Positions 23,703 to 30,969 of a stretch of DNA of 64,000 nt are shown here, piece after piece. Both the position numbers and the translations under genes were made by a program. The stretch is from positions 1 through 64,000 of the forward strand of contig NZ_SMAA01000014.1 in assembly GCF_004341685.1 (NCBI RefSeq), written 5' to 3'. This DNA is from Pectinatus cerevisiiphilus. GTDB lineage: Bacteria; Bacillota; Negativicutes; Selenomonadales; Selenomonadaceae. Numbering within the stretch: the first letter of the stretch is position 1; each line of letters opens with the position of its first letter. The notes under the pieces are model-generated. The model had not been told where the DNA came from. It was given only the letters and a program-made list of their open reading frames with translations, and searched no databases.

Positions 23703-24407
23703 ATGAAAATCATATATCATGCACAAGCAGGGAATCGCAAGGCACTGGCTGATGCCATCAGCCGTATTACCGGGGCGAGAAAGGTGTACAAGGGAATTCC
23801 AAGCTACGCTTACGAAATCGATTCTTTCACCATCGACCGTGAGGGTAACCTCAACTTCGATGACCGGACAGACAGCGAGGAAGTTGAGAATCTTATTGAG
23901 AAACTTGCTGGCATGGGCTTTTCTGCCGAGCCAACAGAGAATCAAGCTGAGGCACCGCGGGCATCTGTAGAAACACAGCAGCCTCAAATGATGGGCATCA
24001 CGATTTCCCTGCCGCAGGAAGGTTTTACGGACACCGCACTGGAGAACCTGCAAAAATTAGTAGCTTCTAAAGCCAGCCTGATTCAGAAAGCTTTTGGCAG
24101 AACCAGCCTGCCTATCGAAGTCAAAGAAACGCAGATTGATTTTCCCTGGCTGGATGGCACGGAAGATGCGGATGTGCTGCAGGCGCGTACTGCTTTCATC
24201 GCGGCGCTTTGCCGGACTGCGAAAAACCAGAAGCGGGTCACGGCTAAGGAAAAGCTGGTGGAAAACGAGAAATATGCCTTTCGGTGTTTCCTCCTGCGTC
24301 TGGGCTTCATTGGCAGGGAATATGCGAAAGAAAGGAAAATCCTGCTGGGAAACCTCAGCGGGTCAGCGGCATTCAAGGGAGGGGCGAAACATGAAGTTTC
24401 CCAATAA
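23703..24407 (+). CDS. Virulence-related-type protein sharing C-terminal module with amidoligase
   Basis: The 234-residue product (MKIIYHAQAGNRKALADAISR) has an N-terminal domain (about 1-75) typical of proteins annotated as virulence-related in Firmicutes elements. A variable middle follows, then a C-terminal module (about 170-234) with NEKYAFRCFLLRLGFIG. That module recurs at the end of the amidoligase two genes downstream. GAAAGGGGAC precedes the start. It is headed by regulatory repeat copy 1. The biochemical function is unknown. Confidence 0.65.
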   Translation: MKIIYHAQAGNRKALADAISRITGARKVYKGIPSYAYEIDSFTIDREGNLNFDDRTDSEEVENLIEKLAGMGFSAEPTENQAEAPRASVETQQPQMMGITISLPQEGFTDTALENLQKLVASKASLIQKAFGRTSLPIEVKETQIDFPWLDGTEDADVLQARTAFIAALCRTAKNQKRVTAKEKLVENEKYAFRCFLLRLGFIGREYAKERKILLGNLSGSAAFKGGAKHEVSQ

Positions 24408-24624
24408 AGAGCGGGTTGAACTGCTCCGGCGGCAATATACAGCCGGGACACGGGTGGAACTTTTGCGGATGGAAGATATGCAGGCACCGCCAGCAGGGAC
24501 GAAGGGAACCGTATATGGAGTCGATGATACCGGCTCCATTCTGGTTCATTGGGATAATGGGTCCGGACTCAATGTCATTTATGGGGTTGACCGCTGCCAG
24601 ATATGCCGGAATGAGGGGAAATGA
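24391..24624 (+). CDS. DUF4314-type small protein
   Basis: The 77-residue product contains RVELLRMEDMQAPPAGTKG then TVYGVDDTGSILVHWDNG, the SH3-like beta-barrel pattern of DUF4314. It overlaps the previous gene by 17 bp, with GGAGGGG upstream. DUF4314 genes regularly accompany the amidoligase cassette in phages; the role is unknown, probably binding. Confidence 0.75.
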   Translation: MKFPNKERVELLRRQYTAGTRVELLRMEDMQAPPAGTKGTVYGVDDTGSILVHWDNGSGLNVIYGVDRCQICRNEGK

Positions 24625-24626
24625 GC

Positions 24627-24800
24627 ATGGACGAGAAAATAAAAGAACAGATTCTGGCAATCCGGGAAACTGCATTGACGAATATGTTCGATATCCAGCA
24701 GGTGAAATGCCTGGCCTGCGAGAGTGACTATGATGAACTGGCTGTTTTCATTGAAAGAGAGCCTGCCCAATATCTGCATTTCATCCTCACGGGAGAGTAA
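24627..24800 (+). CDS. DUF5049-type small protein
   Basis: A 57-residue frame, MDEKIKEQILAIRETALTNM, with VKCLACESDYDEL in the middle, matches small DUF5049-like proteins of Firmicutes phages. A second ATG two codons upstream overlaps the stop of the DUF4314 gene (ATGA); the downstream ATG has better spacing to GAGGGG. Helical, unknown function. Confidence 0.65.
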   Translation: MDEKIKEQILAIRETALTNMFDIQQVKCLACESDYDELAVFIEREPAQYLHFILTGE

Positions 24801-24824
24801 AAAAGTTTGTGTATACTTGTCCGG

Positions 24825-24866
24825 AATCGCTTGCTATATGTGCCTTTCAGAGTGATATATAGACAT
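24825..24866 (+). promoter_or_regulatory. Cassette regulatory repeat, copy 2
   Basis: AATCGCTTGCTATAT, a short variable piece, then CAGAGTGATATATAGACAT and ACCGAAAGGG. It is nearly identical to copy 3 and recognisably the same as copy 1, with constant spacing. It heads the amidoligase-cyclotransferase unit. Confidence 0.65.
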
Positions 24867-24909
24867 ACCGAAAGGGAAAACACAGCAAGCGAAAGCGAGG
24901 ATGAGGAAC

Positions 24910-25809
24910 ATGAAAACACAGACATTCGGTATTGAGATGGAACTCACGGGGATTACGCGCACGGAGGCAGTGAAAACCATTGCCGCTTATTTCGGCACCC
25001 ACTGCACTTACATCGGCGGGGCTTATTACGCTCATGAAGCCACGGATCGCCAAGGCCGGAGATGGCAGGCCATGCGGGATTCCAGTATCCGGGCGCAGAA
25101 AAAATCCTTTGATGGGCAGAAAGTCAGCGCCGGAGATGATTACAAAACTGAGGTGGTCAGCCCAATCCTTCATTACGAGGATATTGAAGATGTGCAGGAA
25201 CTGGTGCGGCAGCTCAGAAAGAAAGGGGCTTTTGCCAACAGTTCCTGCGGCATTCATATCCATATCGGCGCGGAACGCTTCACGCCGCAGACCTTGCGGA
25301 ACATCGTGAACATTATCGCCAGCAAAGAGGACATCCTTTACCGAGCCTTGAAAGTTGACGGCAATCGGCTGGGTTACTGCAAAAAGACGAATGCGGATCT
25401 TCTGCGAATCATCAACCAGCAGAAACCGAGAACCATGGCGAAACTGGCCGACATCTGGTATCGCGAGGATCCCTGCGGACGCAATCAGCATTACAACAGC
25501 ACCCGCTATCATGGGCTGAACCTGCATGCGACTTTCACCAAGGGGACAGTCGAGTTTCGGCTTTTCAACGGCACAACCCATGCCGGCGAGATAAAAGCCT
25601 ACATCCAATTTTGCCTGGCAGTTACGCATCAGGCCCTCAGCCAAAAGAAGGCAACCTGCCGCAAGACGGTGACGGATAACGAAAAGTACGCTTTCCGGTG
25701 CTGGATGCTGCGGCTGGGGCTTATCGGAGAAGAATTCAAGACCTGCCGATTTCATTTCCTTAAATATCTGACCGGAAACAGCGCATGGCGAAGCGGACGG
25801 GCTGCTTGA
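24910..25809 (+). CDS. Amidoligase (putative ATP-grasp-like COOH-NH2 ligase)
   Basis: The 299-residue product starts MKTQTFGIEMELTG and shows the Amidoligase_2 signatures FGIEMELT (metal-binding Glu), CGIHIHIG (near 117) and GTVEFRLFNGT (near 215). The family forms amide bonds between carboxyl and amino groups. Iyer and colleagues proposed that phage members modify peptides or the cell wall. The following gene is a gamma-glutamylcyclotransferase, the usual partner. Its last 60 residues (NEKYAFRCWMLRLGLIG) match the end of the virulence-type protein. The start at the second ATG is chosen by comparison with the family. Confidence 0.85.
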   Translation: MKTQTFGIEMELTGITRTEAVKTIAAYFGTHCTYIGGAYYAHEATDRQGRRWQAMRDSSIRAQKKSFDGQKVSAGDDYKTEVVSPILHYEDIEDVQELVRQLRKKGAFANSSCGIHIHIGAERFTPQTLRNIVNIIASKEDILYRALKVDGNRLGYCKKTNADLLRIINQQKPRTMAKLADIWYREDPCGRNQHYNSTRYHGLNLHATFTKGTVEFRLFNGTTHAGEIKAYIQFCLAVTHQALSQKKATCRKTVTDNEKYAFRCWMLRLGLIGEEFKTCRFHFLKYLTGNSAWRSGRAA

Positions 25810-25897
25810 AAGACATAGCCACAGGCACACCAAGAGAGCGGGACAGCCGCTCTTGCGGTGGTAGAAGGACAAACCTTCGGGAAAGGATGCGATTGCA

Positions 25898-26353
25898 ATG
25901 AAGAGAAAAATTTATGTGGCCTATGGGAGCAACATGGACTTGGCGCAGATGGCGTACCGCTGCCCACAGGCCAAGCTTTTAGGAAAGGGTTTGATGAAGG
26001 ATTGGCAGCTGCTTTTCAAAGGCTCACAGACGGGATCGTACGCGACTATCGAGCAAGCCGGAAATCATGAGGTGCCAGTGCTGCTGTGGGAAATCTCCAG
26101 GTCAGATGAGGCAAGGCTGAACGTCTACGAAGGATATCCAAAGTTCTATTACAAGAAAACTGTGCAGGTCAAGACGGAAAATGGCCTAGTGACTGGCATG
26201 GTCTATATCATGCACGAGGAGCGAGAGACAGGCATCCCTTCGGCAGAATATTATGATGTGCTGGAACAGGCATATAAGGAATTTGGTTTCGACTTGAAAA
26301 TTTTACAGGAAGCCTGTCGGGTAAGCCATGATAAGAGTCGGCAGAATATGTAA
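25898..26353 (+). CDS. Gamma-glutamylcyclotransferase-fold protein (GGCT/AIG2-like)
   Basis: The 151-residue product has the YGSNMD motif at residues 8-13 and the later catalytic Glu region (DEARLNVYEGYP), both typical of the GGCT fold. Such enzymes release 5-oxoproline from gamma-glutamyl amines or peptides. Paired with an amidoligase, it may trim or reverse the product of the ligase. AAAGGATG precedes the start. A short hairpin (AGAGCGGGACAGCCGCTCT) lies between the two genes. Confidence 0.85.
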   Translation: MKRKIYVAYGSNMDLAQMAYRCPQAKLLGKGLMKDWQLLFKGSQTGSYATIEQAGNHEVPVLLWEISRSDEARLNVYEGYPKFYYKKTVQVKTENGLVTGMVYIMHEERETGIPSAEYYDVLEQAYKEFGFDLKILQEACRVSHDKSRQNM

Positions 26354-26365
26354 ATCGGTTCGTTC

Positions 26366-26480
26366 TGGGTGGTTCACTTTTCAGTAGCGGCTGGCTCAGT
26401 TATTCAATAGCGGAGCGGCTCACAATTTCGATAGCGGGCAGGCCATTTTTTCATTGACATTCACAATAAAAATAGCGGGA
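26366..26480. repeat. Four imperfect TAGCGG repeats, probable IS21-family end remnant
   Basis: The block [T/C]TCAC...TAGCGG recurs with TAGCGG at 26385, 26408, 26432 and 26473 (spacings 23, 24 and 41 bp). IS21-family ends carry multiple short terminal repeats with sequences like CTCAN(10)TAGCGG. No IstA or IstB gene is present. Alternatively a protein-binding array ahead of regulatory repeat copy 3. Confidence 0.45.
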
Positions 26481-26490
26481 TATCCTCAGA

Positions 26491-26533
26491 AATCGCTTGC
26501 TATATATGTGCTTCAGAGTGATATATAGACATA
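26491..26533 (+). promoter_or_regulatory. Cassette regulatory repeat, copy 3
   Basis: AATCGCTTGCTATAT, then TCAGAGTGATATATAGACAT and ACCGAAAGGGAAAA; nearly the same as copy 2. It heads the small gene at 26576. The run of identity beyond the promoter-like elements suggests that the leader RNA or an operator is also conserved. Confidence 0.65.
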
Positions 26534-26575
26534 CCGAAAGGGAAAAGTACATCAAGCGAAACGGAGGAAAAGACA

Positions 26576-26788
26576 ATGTGGACAGTAGGAAAAATTGATG
26601 GATTCGATTTTGAGGTCAAGCATTTTGAAGAGGGTTCAGGATTTGGAATCGATGAGGGAAGGATTTCCAGGCTTTTCCTTAGCAAGGCGGGCAGGATTTA
26701 TGTGAGTTATGAGCGCGGCTGGGAGGTGCGTCCGACAGGGAAACGTGCGAAATGTGCTTATGAGAAACTTCTGAAGAAATTCAACTGA
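26576..26788 (+). CDS. Small conserved cassette protein (DUF7678-like)
   Basis: The 70-residue product MWTVGKIDGFDFEVKHFEEG has a compact beta-rich pattern (RISRLFLSKAGRIYVSYERGW) and a helical end. Small proteins of this type accompany amidoligase cassettes; the DUF label is tentative. CGGAGGA lies 9 nt before the start. It is controlled by repeat copy 3. Confidence 0.6.
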   Translation: MWTVGKIDGFDFEVKHFEEGSGFGIDEGRISRLFLSKAGRIYVSYERGWEVRPTGKRAKCAYEKLLKKFN

Positions 26789-26844
26789 GAAAACACAGCA
26801 GCAGTCCTTGAAGGGGCTGTTGCTCGTTATAGCGAAATTTTGAG

Positions 26845-26871
26845 GGCTGCTGAAAAACGGCAGTCTTTTTT
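26845..26871 (+). terminator. Weak intrinsic terminator before large terminase
   Basis: A short stem, GCTGC/GGCAGT with loop TGAAAAAC, followed by TTTTTT. It would separate the cargo cassette from the packaging and head genes. The stem is only 4-5 bp, so it may be leaky. Confidence 0.35.
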
Positions 26872-26887
26872 ATTGGGGTGATAACAG

Positions 26888-28492
26888 ATGATGCGTAAAC
26901 TGGAAAACTATAAGCCAACGCAATTTATGGCAGAGGACTCGAAGTATAGTAAGGCAGCGGCAGATTATGCCGTGGATTTTATTGAATGCCTGTGTCATAC
27001 CAAGGGTACCTGGGCCGGGAAGCCATTTGAACTGATTGACTGGCAGGAGCGTATCATCCGTGACTTGTTCGGTGTACTGAAACCTAACGGATATAGACAG
27101 TTTAATATTGCCTATATCGAGATTCCAAAAAAAATGGGGAAAAGTGAGTTGGCGGCAGCGATTGCGCTGCTTCTCTGCTGCGGAGATGGGGAGGAACGTG
27201 CCGAGGTTTATGGATGTGCAGCAGATCGGCAGCAGGCGGGTATCGTTTTCGATGTGGCGGCAGATATGATCCGTATGTGTCCGGCATTGGCAAAACGAGT
27301 GAAACTCCTGGCATCGACTAAGCGTATCGTTTATTTGCCAACCAACAGCTTCTATCAGGTGCTTTCGGCAGAAGCCTATTCCAAGCATGGATTCAACGTG
27401 CATGGGGTTGTCTTTGATGAACTTCATTCTCAGCCAAATAGAAAATTGTTTGATGTTATGACAAAAGGATCTGGTGATGCCAGAATGCAGCCATTATATT
27501 TTTTGATTACTACTGCCGGAACAGATACCCATAGTATCTGCTATGAGACACATCAGAAAGCATTGGATATTATTGAAGGACGAAAGATTGACCAGACTTT
27601 TTATCCAGTGATATACGGAGCCAAAGAAGATGAAGATTGGACAAATCCAAAGGTGTGGGCAAAAGCTAATCCGTCTTTGGGCATTACGGTGGGGATAGAT
27701 AAAGTAAAGGCCGCCTGCGATTCCGCACGGCAAAATCCTGCCGAGGAAAATTCGTTTCGCCAGCTCCGCTTAAACCAATGGGTAAAGCAGGCAATCCGTT
27801 GGATGCCGATGGAAAAATGGGATGCCTGTGCTTTTACCGTCAATGAGGATGATTTGGAAGGAAGAATCTGCTATGGTGGACTAGACCTTTCATCTACCAC
27901 AGATATAACTGCCTTTGTTTTAGTCTTTCCGCCGATTGACGATGATGACAAATTCCATGTGCTGCCGTATTTTTGGATACCGGAGGATAATATCGACCTT
28001 CGAGTGCGGCGTGACCATGTGCCGTATGACCTCTGGGAGAGGCAGGGAAAGCTCATGACCACCGAGGGCAATGTGGTGCATTATGGTTACATCGAGAAAT
28101 TCATTGAGCGCCTTAACGAGCGATACAATATCCGAGAGATTGCTTTCGACCGCTGGGGCGCAGTGCAGATGGTACAGAATCTTGAGGGAATGGGCTTCAC
28201 GGTTGTACCGTTCGGTCAGGGCTTTAAGGATATGAACCCGCCAACTAAGGAGTTGATGAAGCTGACGCTGGAGCAGCGCATCGCCCATGGCGGGCAGCCA
28301 GTTCTCAGGTGGATGATGGATAACATTTTCATCAAGACAGATCCGGCTGGCAATATCAAGCCGGACAAAGAAAAATCCACAGAGAAGATTGACGGTGTTG
28401 TGGCCACGATAATGGCATTAGACCGTGCAATTCGCTGTGGACTTGATTCTGGGGAAAGCGTCTATGATGGACGCGGGATTTTACTGATTTAG
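26888..28492 (+). CDS. Terminase large subunit (Terminase_1 type)
   Basis: The 534-residue product has the ATPase motifs PKKMGKSEL (Walker A-like, near 82) and VVFDELHS (Walker B, near 180). A C-terminal nuclease domain starts at GGLDLSSTTDIT (near 330), with further acidic residues (FDRWGA; TEKIDGVVA). It pumps DNA into the prohead. GGGGTGATAAC precedes the start. Full length. Its last 4 bp overlap the end of the antisense moron gene. Confidence 0.92.
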   Translation: MMRKLENYKPTQFMAEDSKYSKAAADYAVDFIECLCHTKGTWAGKPFELIDWQERIIRDLFGVLKPNGYRQFNIAYIEIPKKMGKSELAAAIALLLCCGDGEERAEVYGCAADRQQAGIVFDVAADMIRMCPALAKRVKLLASTKRIVYLPTNSFYQVLSAEAYSKHGFNVHGVVFDELHSQPNRKLFDVMTKGSGDARMQPLYFLITTAGTDTHSICYETHQKALDIIEGRKIDQTFYPVIYGAKEDEDWTNPKVWAKANPSLGITVGIDKVKAACDSARQNPAEENSFRQLRLNQWVKQAIRWMPMEKWDACAFTVNEDDLEGRICYGGLDLSSTTDITAFVLVFPPIDDDDKFHVLPYFWIPEDNIDLRVRRDHVPYDLWERQGKLMTTEGNVVHYGYIEKFIERLNERYNIREIAFDRWGAVQMVQNLEGMGFTVVPFGQGFKDMNPPTKELMKLTLEQRIAHGGQPVLRWMMDNIFIKTDPAGNIKPDKEKSTEKIDGVVATIMALDRAIRCGLDSGESVYDGRGILLI

Positions 28493-28905
28493 GCAATCGA
28501 AATTGTTTTAATGATTTTTAATCTTGCAGGAGAATTAAGCTCGTAACAAGCAGCTGACGAAAAGAATTTGGAGTTAGTAAGACGTTTTGATTTTACCGGA
28601 GTATATCCAAATGGTTCAAGTACAATTTTTTGTAAAGTACCTATCGCCTGTTTTGTTGCATCATCTGTTAAATTTATCCCGCAGGATGGGTTGTTTAATA
28701 CGTAATCTTCAATCTTGCTTACATTTGCAGAAAGTGCGGGCCTATTTACTTCAGAGATATCGATAGCCGAAATTAAAGATTCATCGGTATTAAGGATATT
28801 AAAAATAGCCTTAAACGAAGGATTATCCTTTAATTCATTTTTTATTCTGTTGGCATCTAAAACTTGATTAAAGGTGGTTTTGAGGGATTGAATTGTTGTA
28901 TCCAT
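28489..28905 (-). CDS. Antisense moron gene, unknown function
   Basis: The 138-residue product (MDTTIQSLKTTFNQVLDANRI) is largely helical with no membrane segment or known motif; I do not recognise it. It is AT-rich and points against all neighbouring late genes, with its own upstream region holding two palindromes. This is the pattern of a lysogenic-conversion gene expressed from the prophage. AAGGAG lies 10 nt before the start. In the phage remnant at 1-3 kb, the matching place upstream of the portal holds different antisense genes. Confidence 0.6.
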   Translation of the reverse strand: MDTTIQSLKTTFNQVLDANRIKNELKDNPSFKAIFNILNTDESLISAIDISEVNRPALSANVSKIEDYVLNNPSCGINLTDDATKQAIGTLQKIVLEPFGYTPVKSKRLTNSKFFSSAACYELNSPARLKIIKTISIA

Positions 28906-28939
28906 AACTAAACATCTCCTTTTAAATATTTAAATATAA

Positions 28940-28992
28940 ATGTGTTAAATTACATCTTATAAACTTATAATAACACATGTAAAATTACATGT
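28940..28992. promoter_or_regulatory. Paired palindromes upstream of moron gene (operator candidate)
   Basis: ATGTGTTAAATTACAT (28940-28955) and the perfect dyad ACATGTAA-AA-TTACATGT (28975-28992) lie between the divergent moron and portal genes. TGTGTTA and TAACACA within them are also complementary. The sequence between is A/T-rich and contains TATAAT-like stretches. It looks like a pair of operators for a dimeric regulator controlling the moron promoter. Confidence 0.5.
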
Positions 28993-29006
28993 CAAGGAGG
29001 GGTTAT

Positions 29007-30260
29007 ATGAATTTTTTCAGTAAGCTTTTTCATTCAAGAGATAAGCCGCAGAACTACATCAGCAGTCACCTGTCGTTCCTGTTTGGTCAGACAGCGGCTG
29101 GGCAGAAGGTCAATGAGTGCACGGCAATGCAGGTGACTGCAGTCTATGCCTGCGTCAGAATCTTGGCGGAGGCGATTGCTGGTTTGCCACTTTCAGTCTA
29201 TCGCTATACGGAATCCGGCAGCAAAGAGAAGGTGCTGGAGCACCCGCTGTACAAGCTCCTACACGATGAGCCGAATCCGGAAATGACTAGCTTTATTTTC
29301 CGTGAGACCATGATGAGCCATCTGCTTTTATGGGGTAATGCCTATGCGCAGATTATCCGTGATGGCAGAGGGCAGGTCGTGGGGCTTTATCCACTGCTTC
29401 CCAGCAAGATGGATGTAGGCAGGGCGGCAGACGGCAGACTAGTCTACAGCTATGAACGCAGCATGGATGAGTTTGGCAGCAGCAAAAAGAGTGAGCGCAT
29501 AGAGCTAAGGCGTGAGGATGTACTGCATATTCCAGGACTTTCCTTTGATGGTCTTATCGGCTATAGTCCAATTGCCATGGCGAAAAATGCCATCGGTATG
29601 GCGCTTGCCACCGAGTCTTATGGTTCGACCTTCTTTGCCAATGGTGCTACGCCGGGCGGTGTCCTGGAGCATCCAGGAGTGGTGAAAGACCCAGCACACC
29701 TCAGGGAAAGCTGGCATGCCCAGTTCTCAGGTAAGAACAGCCATAACGTAGCGGTACTCGAGGAAGGCATGACTTTTCATCCGATGTCCATACCGCCGGA
29801 AGAAGCGCAGTTCTTAGAGACTAGGAAGTTCCAGATTGATGAGATTGCCCGTATCTTCAGAGTGCCGCCGCATATGGTCGGTGACCTTGAGAAATCGAGC
29901 TTTTCTAATATTGAACAGCAGTCTTTGGAATTTGTGAAATATACCTTGGATCCTTGGGTGGTTCGTTGGGAGCAGGCTATGCACCAGGCATTATTATTGC
30001 CGAGTGAAAAGCCGGCTCTTTTCTTTAAGTTTAATGTGGATGGACTGCTTCGCGGTGACTACCAAAGCCGCATGAACGGCTATGCCGTTGGGAGGCAGAA
30101 TGGCTGGTTATCTGCAAATGACATTCGTGAGCTCGAGAACATGAACCATATCAGCGAGGAAGAAGGAGGAAATCTGTATCTTATCAATGGAAATATGACC
30201 AAACTCAAGGATGCCGGCTTATTTGCCGGCAGTAATGGAGGAGAAATAAATGAAACGTAA
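29007..30260 (+). CDS. Portal protein (HK97 type)
   Basis: The 417-residue product has the family hallmarks NAYAQIIRDGRG, GLIGYSPIAMAKNAIG and RKFQIDEIARIFRVPPHMVG. Twelve copies form the DNA entry ring of the capsid. AAGGAGGGG lies just upstream of the ATG. It overlaps the protease gene by 11 bp. The truncated copy at 1.8 kb is closely similar, so a second related phage once integrated nearby. Confidence 0.92.
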   Translation: MNFFSKLFHSRDKPQNYISSHLSFLFGQTAAGQKVNECTAMQVTAVYACVRILAEAIAGLPLSVYRYTESGSKEKVLEHPLYKLLHDEPNPEMTSFIFRETMMSHLLLWGNAYAQIIRDGRGQVVGLYPLLPSKMDVGRAADGRLVYSYERSMDEFGSSKKSERIELRREDVLHIPGLSFDGLIGYSPIAMAKNAIGMALATESYGSTFFANGATPGGVLEHPGVVKDPAHLRESWHAQFSGKNSHNVAVLEEGMTFHPMSIPPEEAQFLETRKFQIDEIARIFRVPPHMVGDLEKSSFSNIEQQSLEFVKYTLDPWVVRWEQAMHQALLLPSEKPALFFKFNVDGLLRGDYQSRMNGYAVGRQNGWLSANDIRELENMNHISEEEGGNLYLINGNMTKLKDAGLFAGSNGGEINET

Positions 30261-30951
30261 ATTTTGGAATTGGGTGCGCGATGCCGATACCGGTGCGCGT
30301 ACTTTGGTGTTAAACGGCGAAATCTCAGAGAGCACCTGGTTTGGCGATGAGGTTACACCGGGTATTTTTCGAGATGAGCTGTGTTCCTGTGAGGGAGATA
30401 TCACAGTATGGATAAACTCACCGGGCGGTGATTGTTTTGCCGCAGCACAGATTTATAATATGCTGATGAATTACAAAGGAAACGTCAAGGTGCGTATTGA
30501 TGGCTTGGCGGCATCTGCGGCATCGGTCATTGCGATGGCTGGCAACACTGTCGAGATGTCTCCAGTGGCCATGCTGATGATCCATAACCCAGCAACCGTT
30601 TCTATTGGTGATGAACACGAGATGAAAAAGGCCATAGATATGCTCTCTGAGGTCAAGGAAAGCATCATAAATGCCTACGAAATAAAAACCGGCATGGGAC
30701 GTGGCAAAATTTCAAACCTTATGGATGCCGAAAGCTGGATGAACGCCAAGAAAGCTGTGGAGCTTGGCTTTGCCGATAGCATCATGTTTGCTGATGATGA
30801 AAAGGATGATGGCACGGAAATCGAAGCCATGATGTTTTCAAGAGCTGCTGTCACCAATTCATTTCTCAGCAAGTTCAAGACAGAAAAACAGTCAGATAAC
30901 CGTATTGATGCAGAGTCGCTAAATAAGCGGCTCTTTTTAATTGCACACTAA
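30250..30951 (+). CDS. Head maturation protease, ClpP-related
   Basis: The 233-residue product carries the ClpP-type triad: Ser in GLAASAASVIAMAG (near 96), His in LMIHNPATVSIG (near 117) and Asp in LMDAESWMNAKKAVELGFAD (near 165). It trims the delta domain of the capsid protein during assembly. It starts inside the end of the portal gene, with GGAGGA upstream. The C-terminal tail (about 190-233) is poorly conserved. Confidence 0.92.
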   Translation: MKRKFWNWVRDADTGARTLVLNGEISESTWFGDEVTPGIFRDELCSCEGDITVWINSPGGDCFAAAQIYNMLMNYKGNVKVRIDGLAASAASVIAMAGNTVEMSPVAMLMIHNPATVSIGDEHEMKKAIDMLSEVKESIINAYEIKTGMGRGKISNLMDAESWMNAKKAVELGFADSIMFADDEKDDGTEIEAMMFSRAAVTNSFLSKFKTEKQSDNRIDAESLNKRLFLIAH

Positions 30952-30969
30952 ATTTAGGAGGAATAATAC

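Noticed and set aside
26366-26480. TAGCGG repeats as a CRISPR array
   Set aside because: The repeats are short, imperfect and unevenly spaced, and no cas gene is near; an IS end or binding array is more likely.
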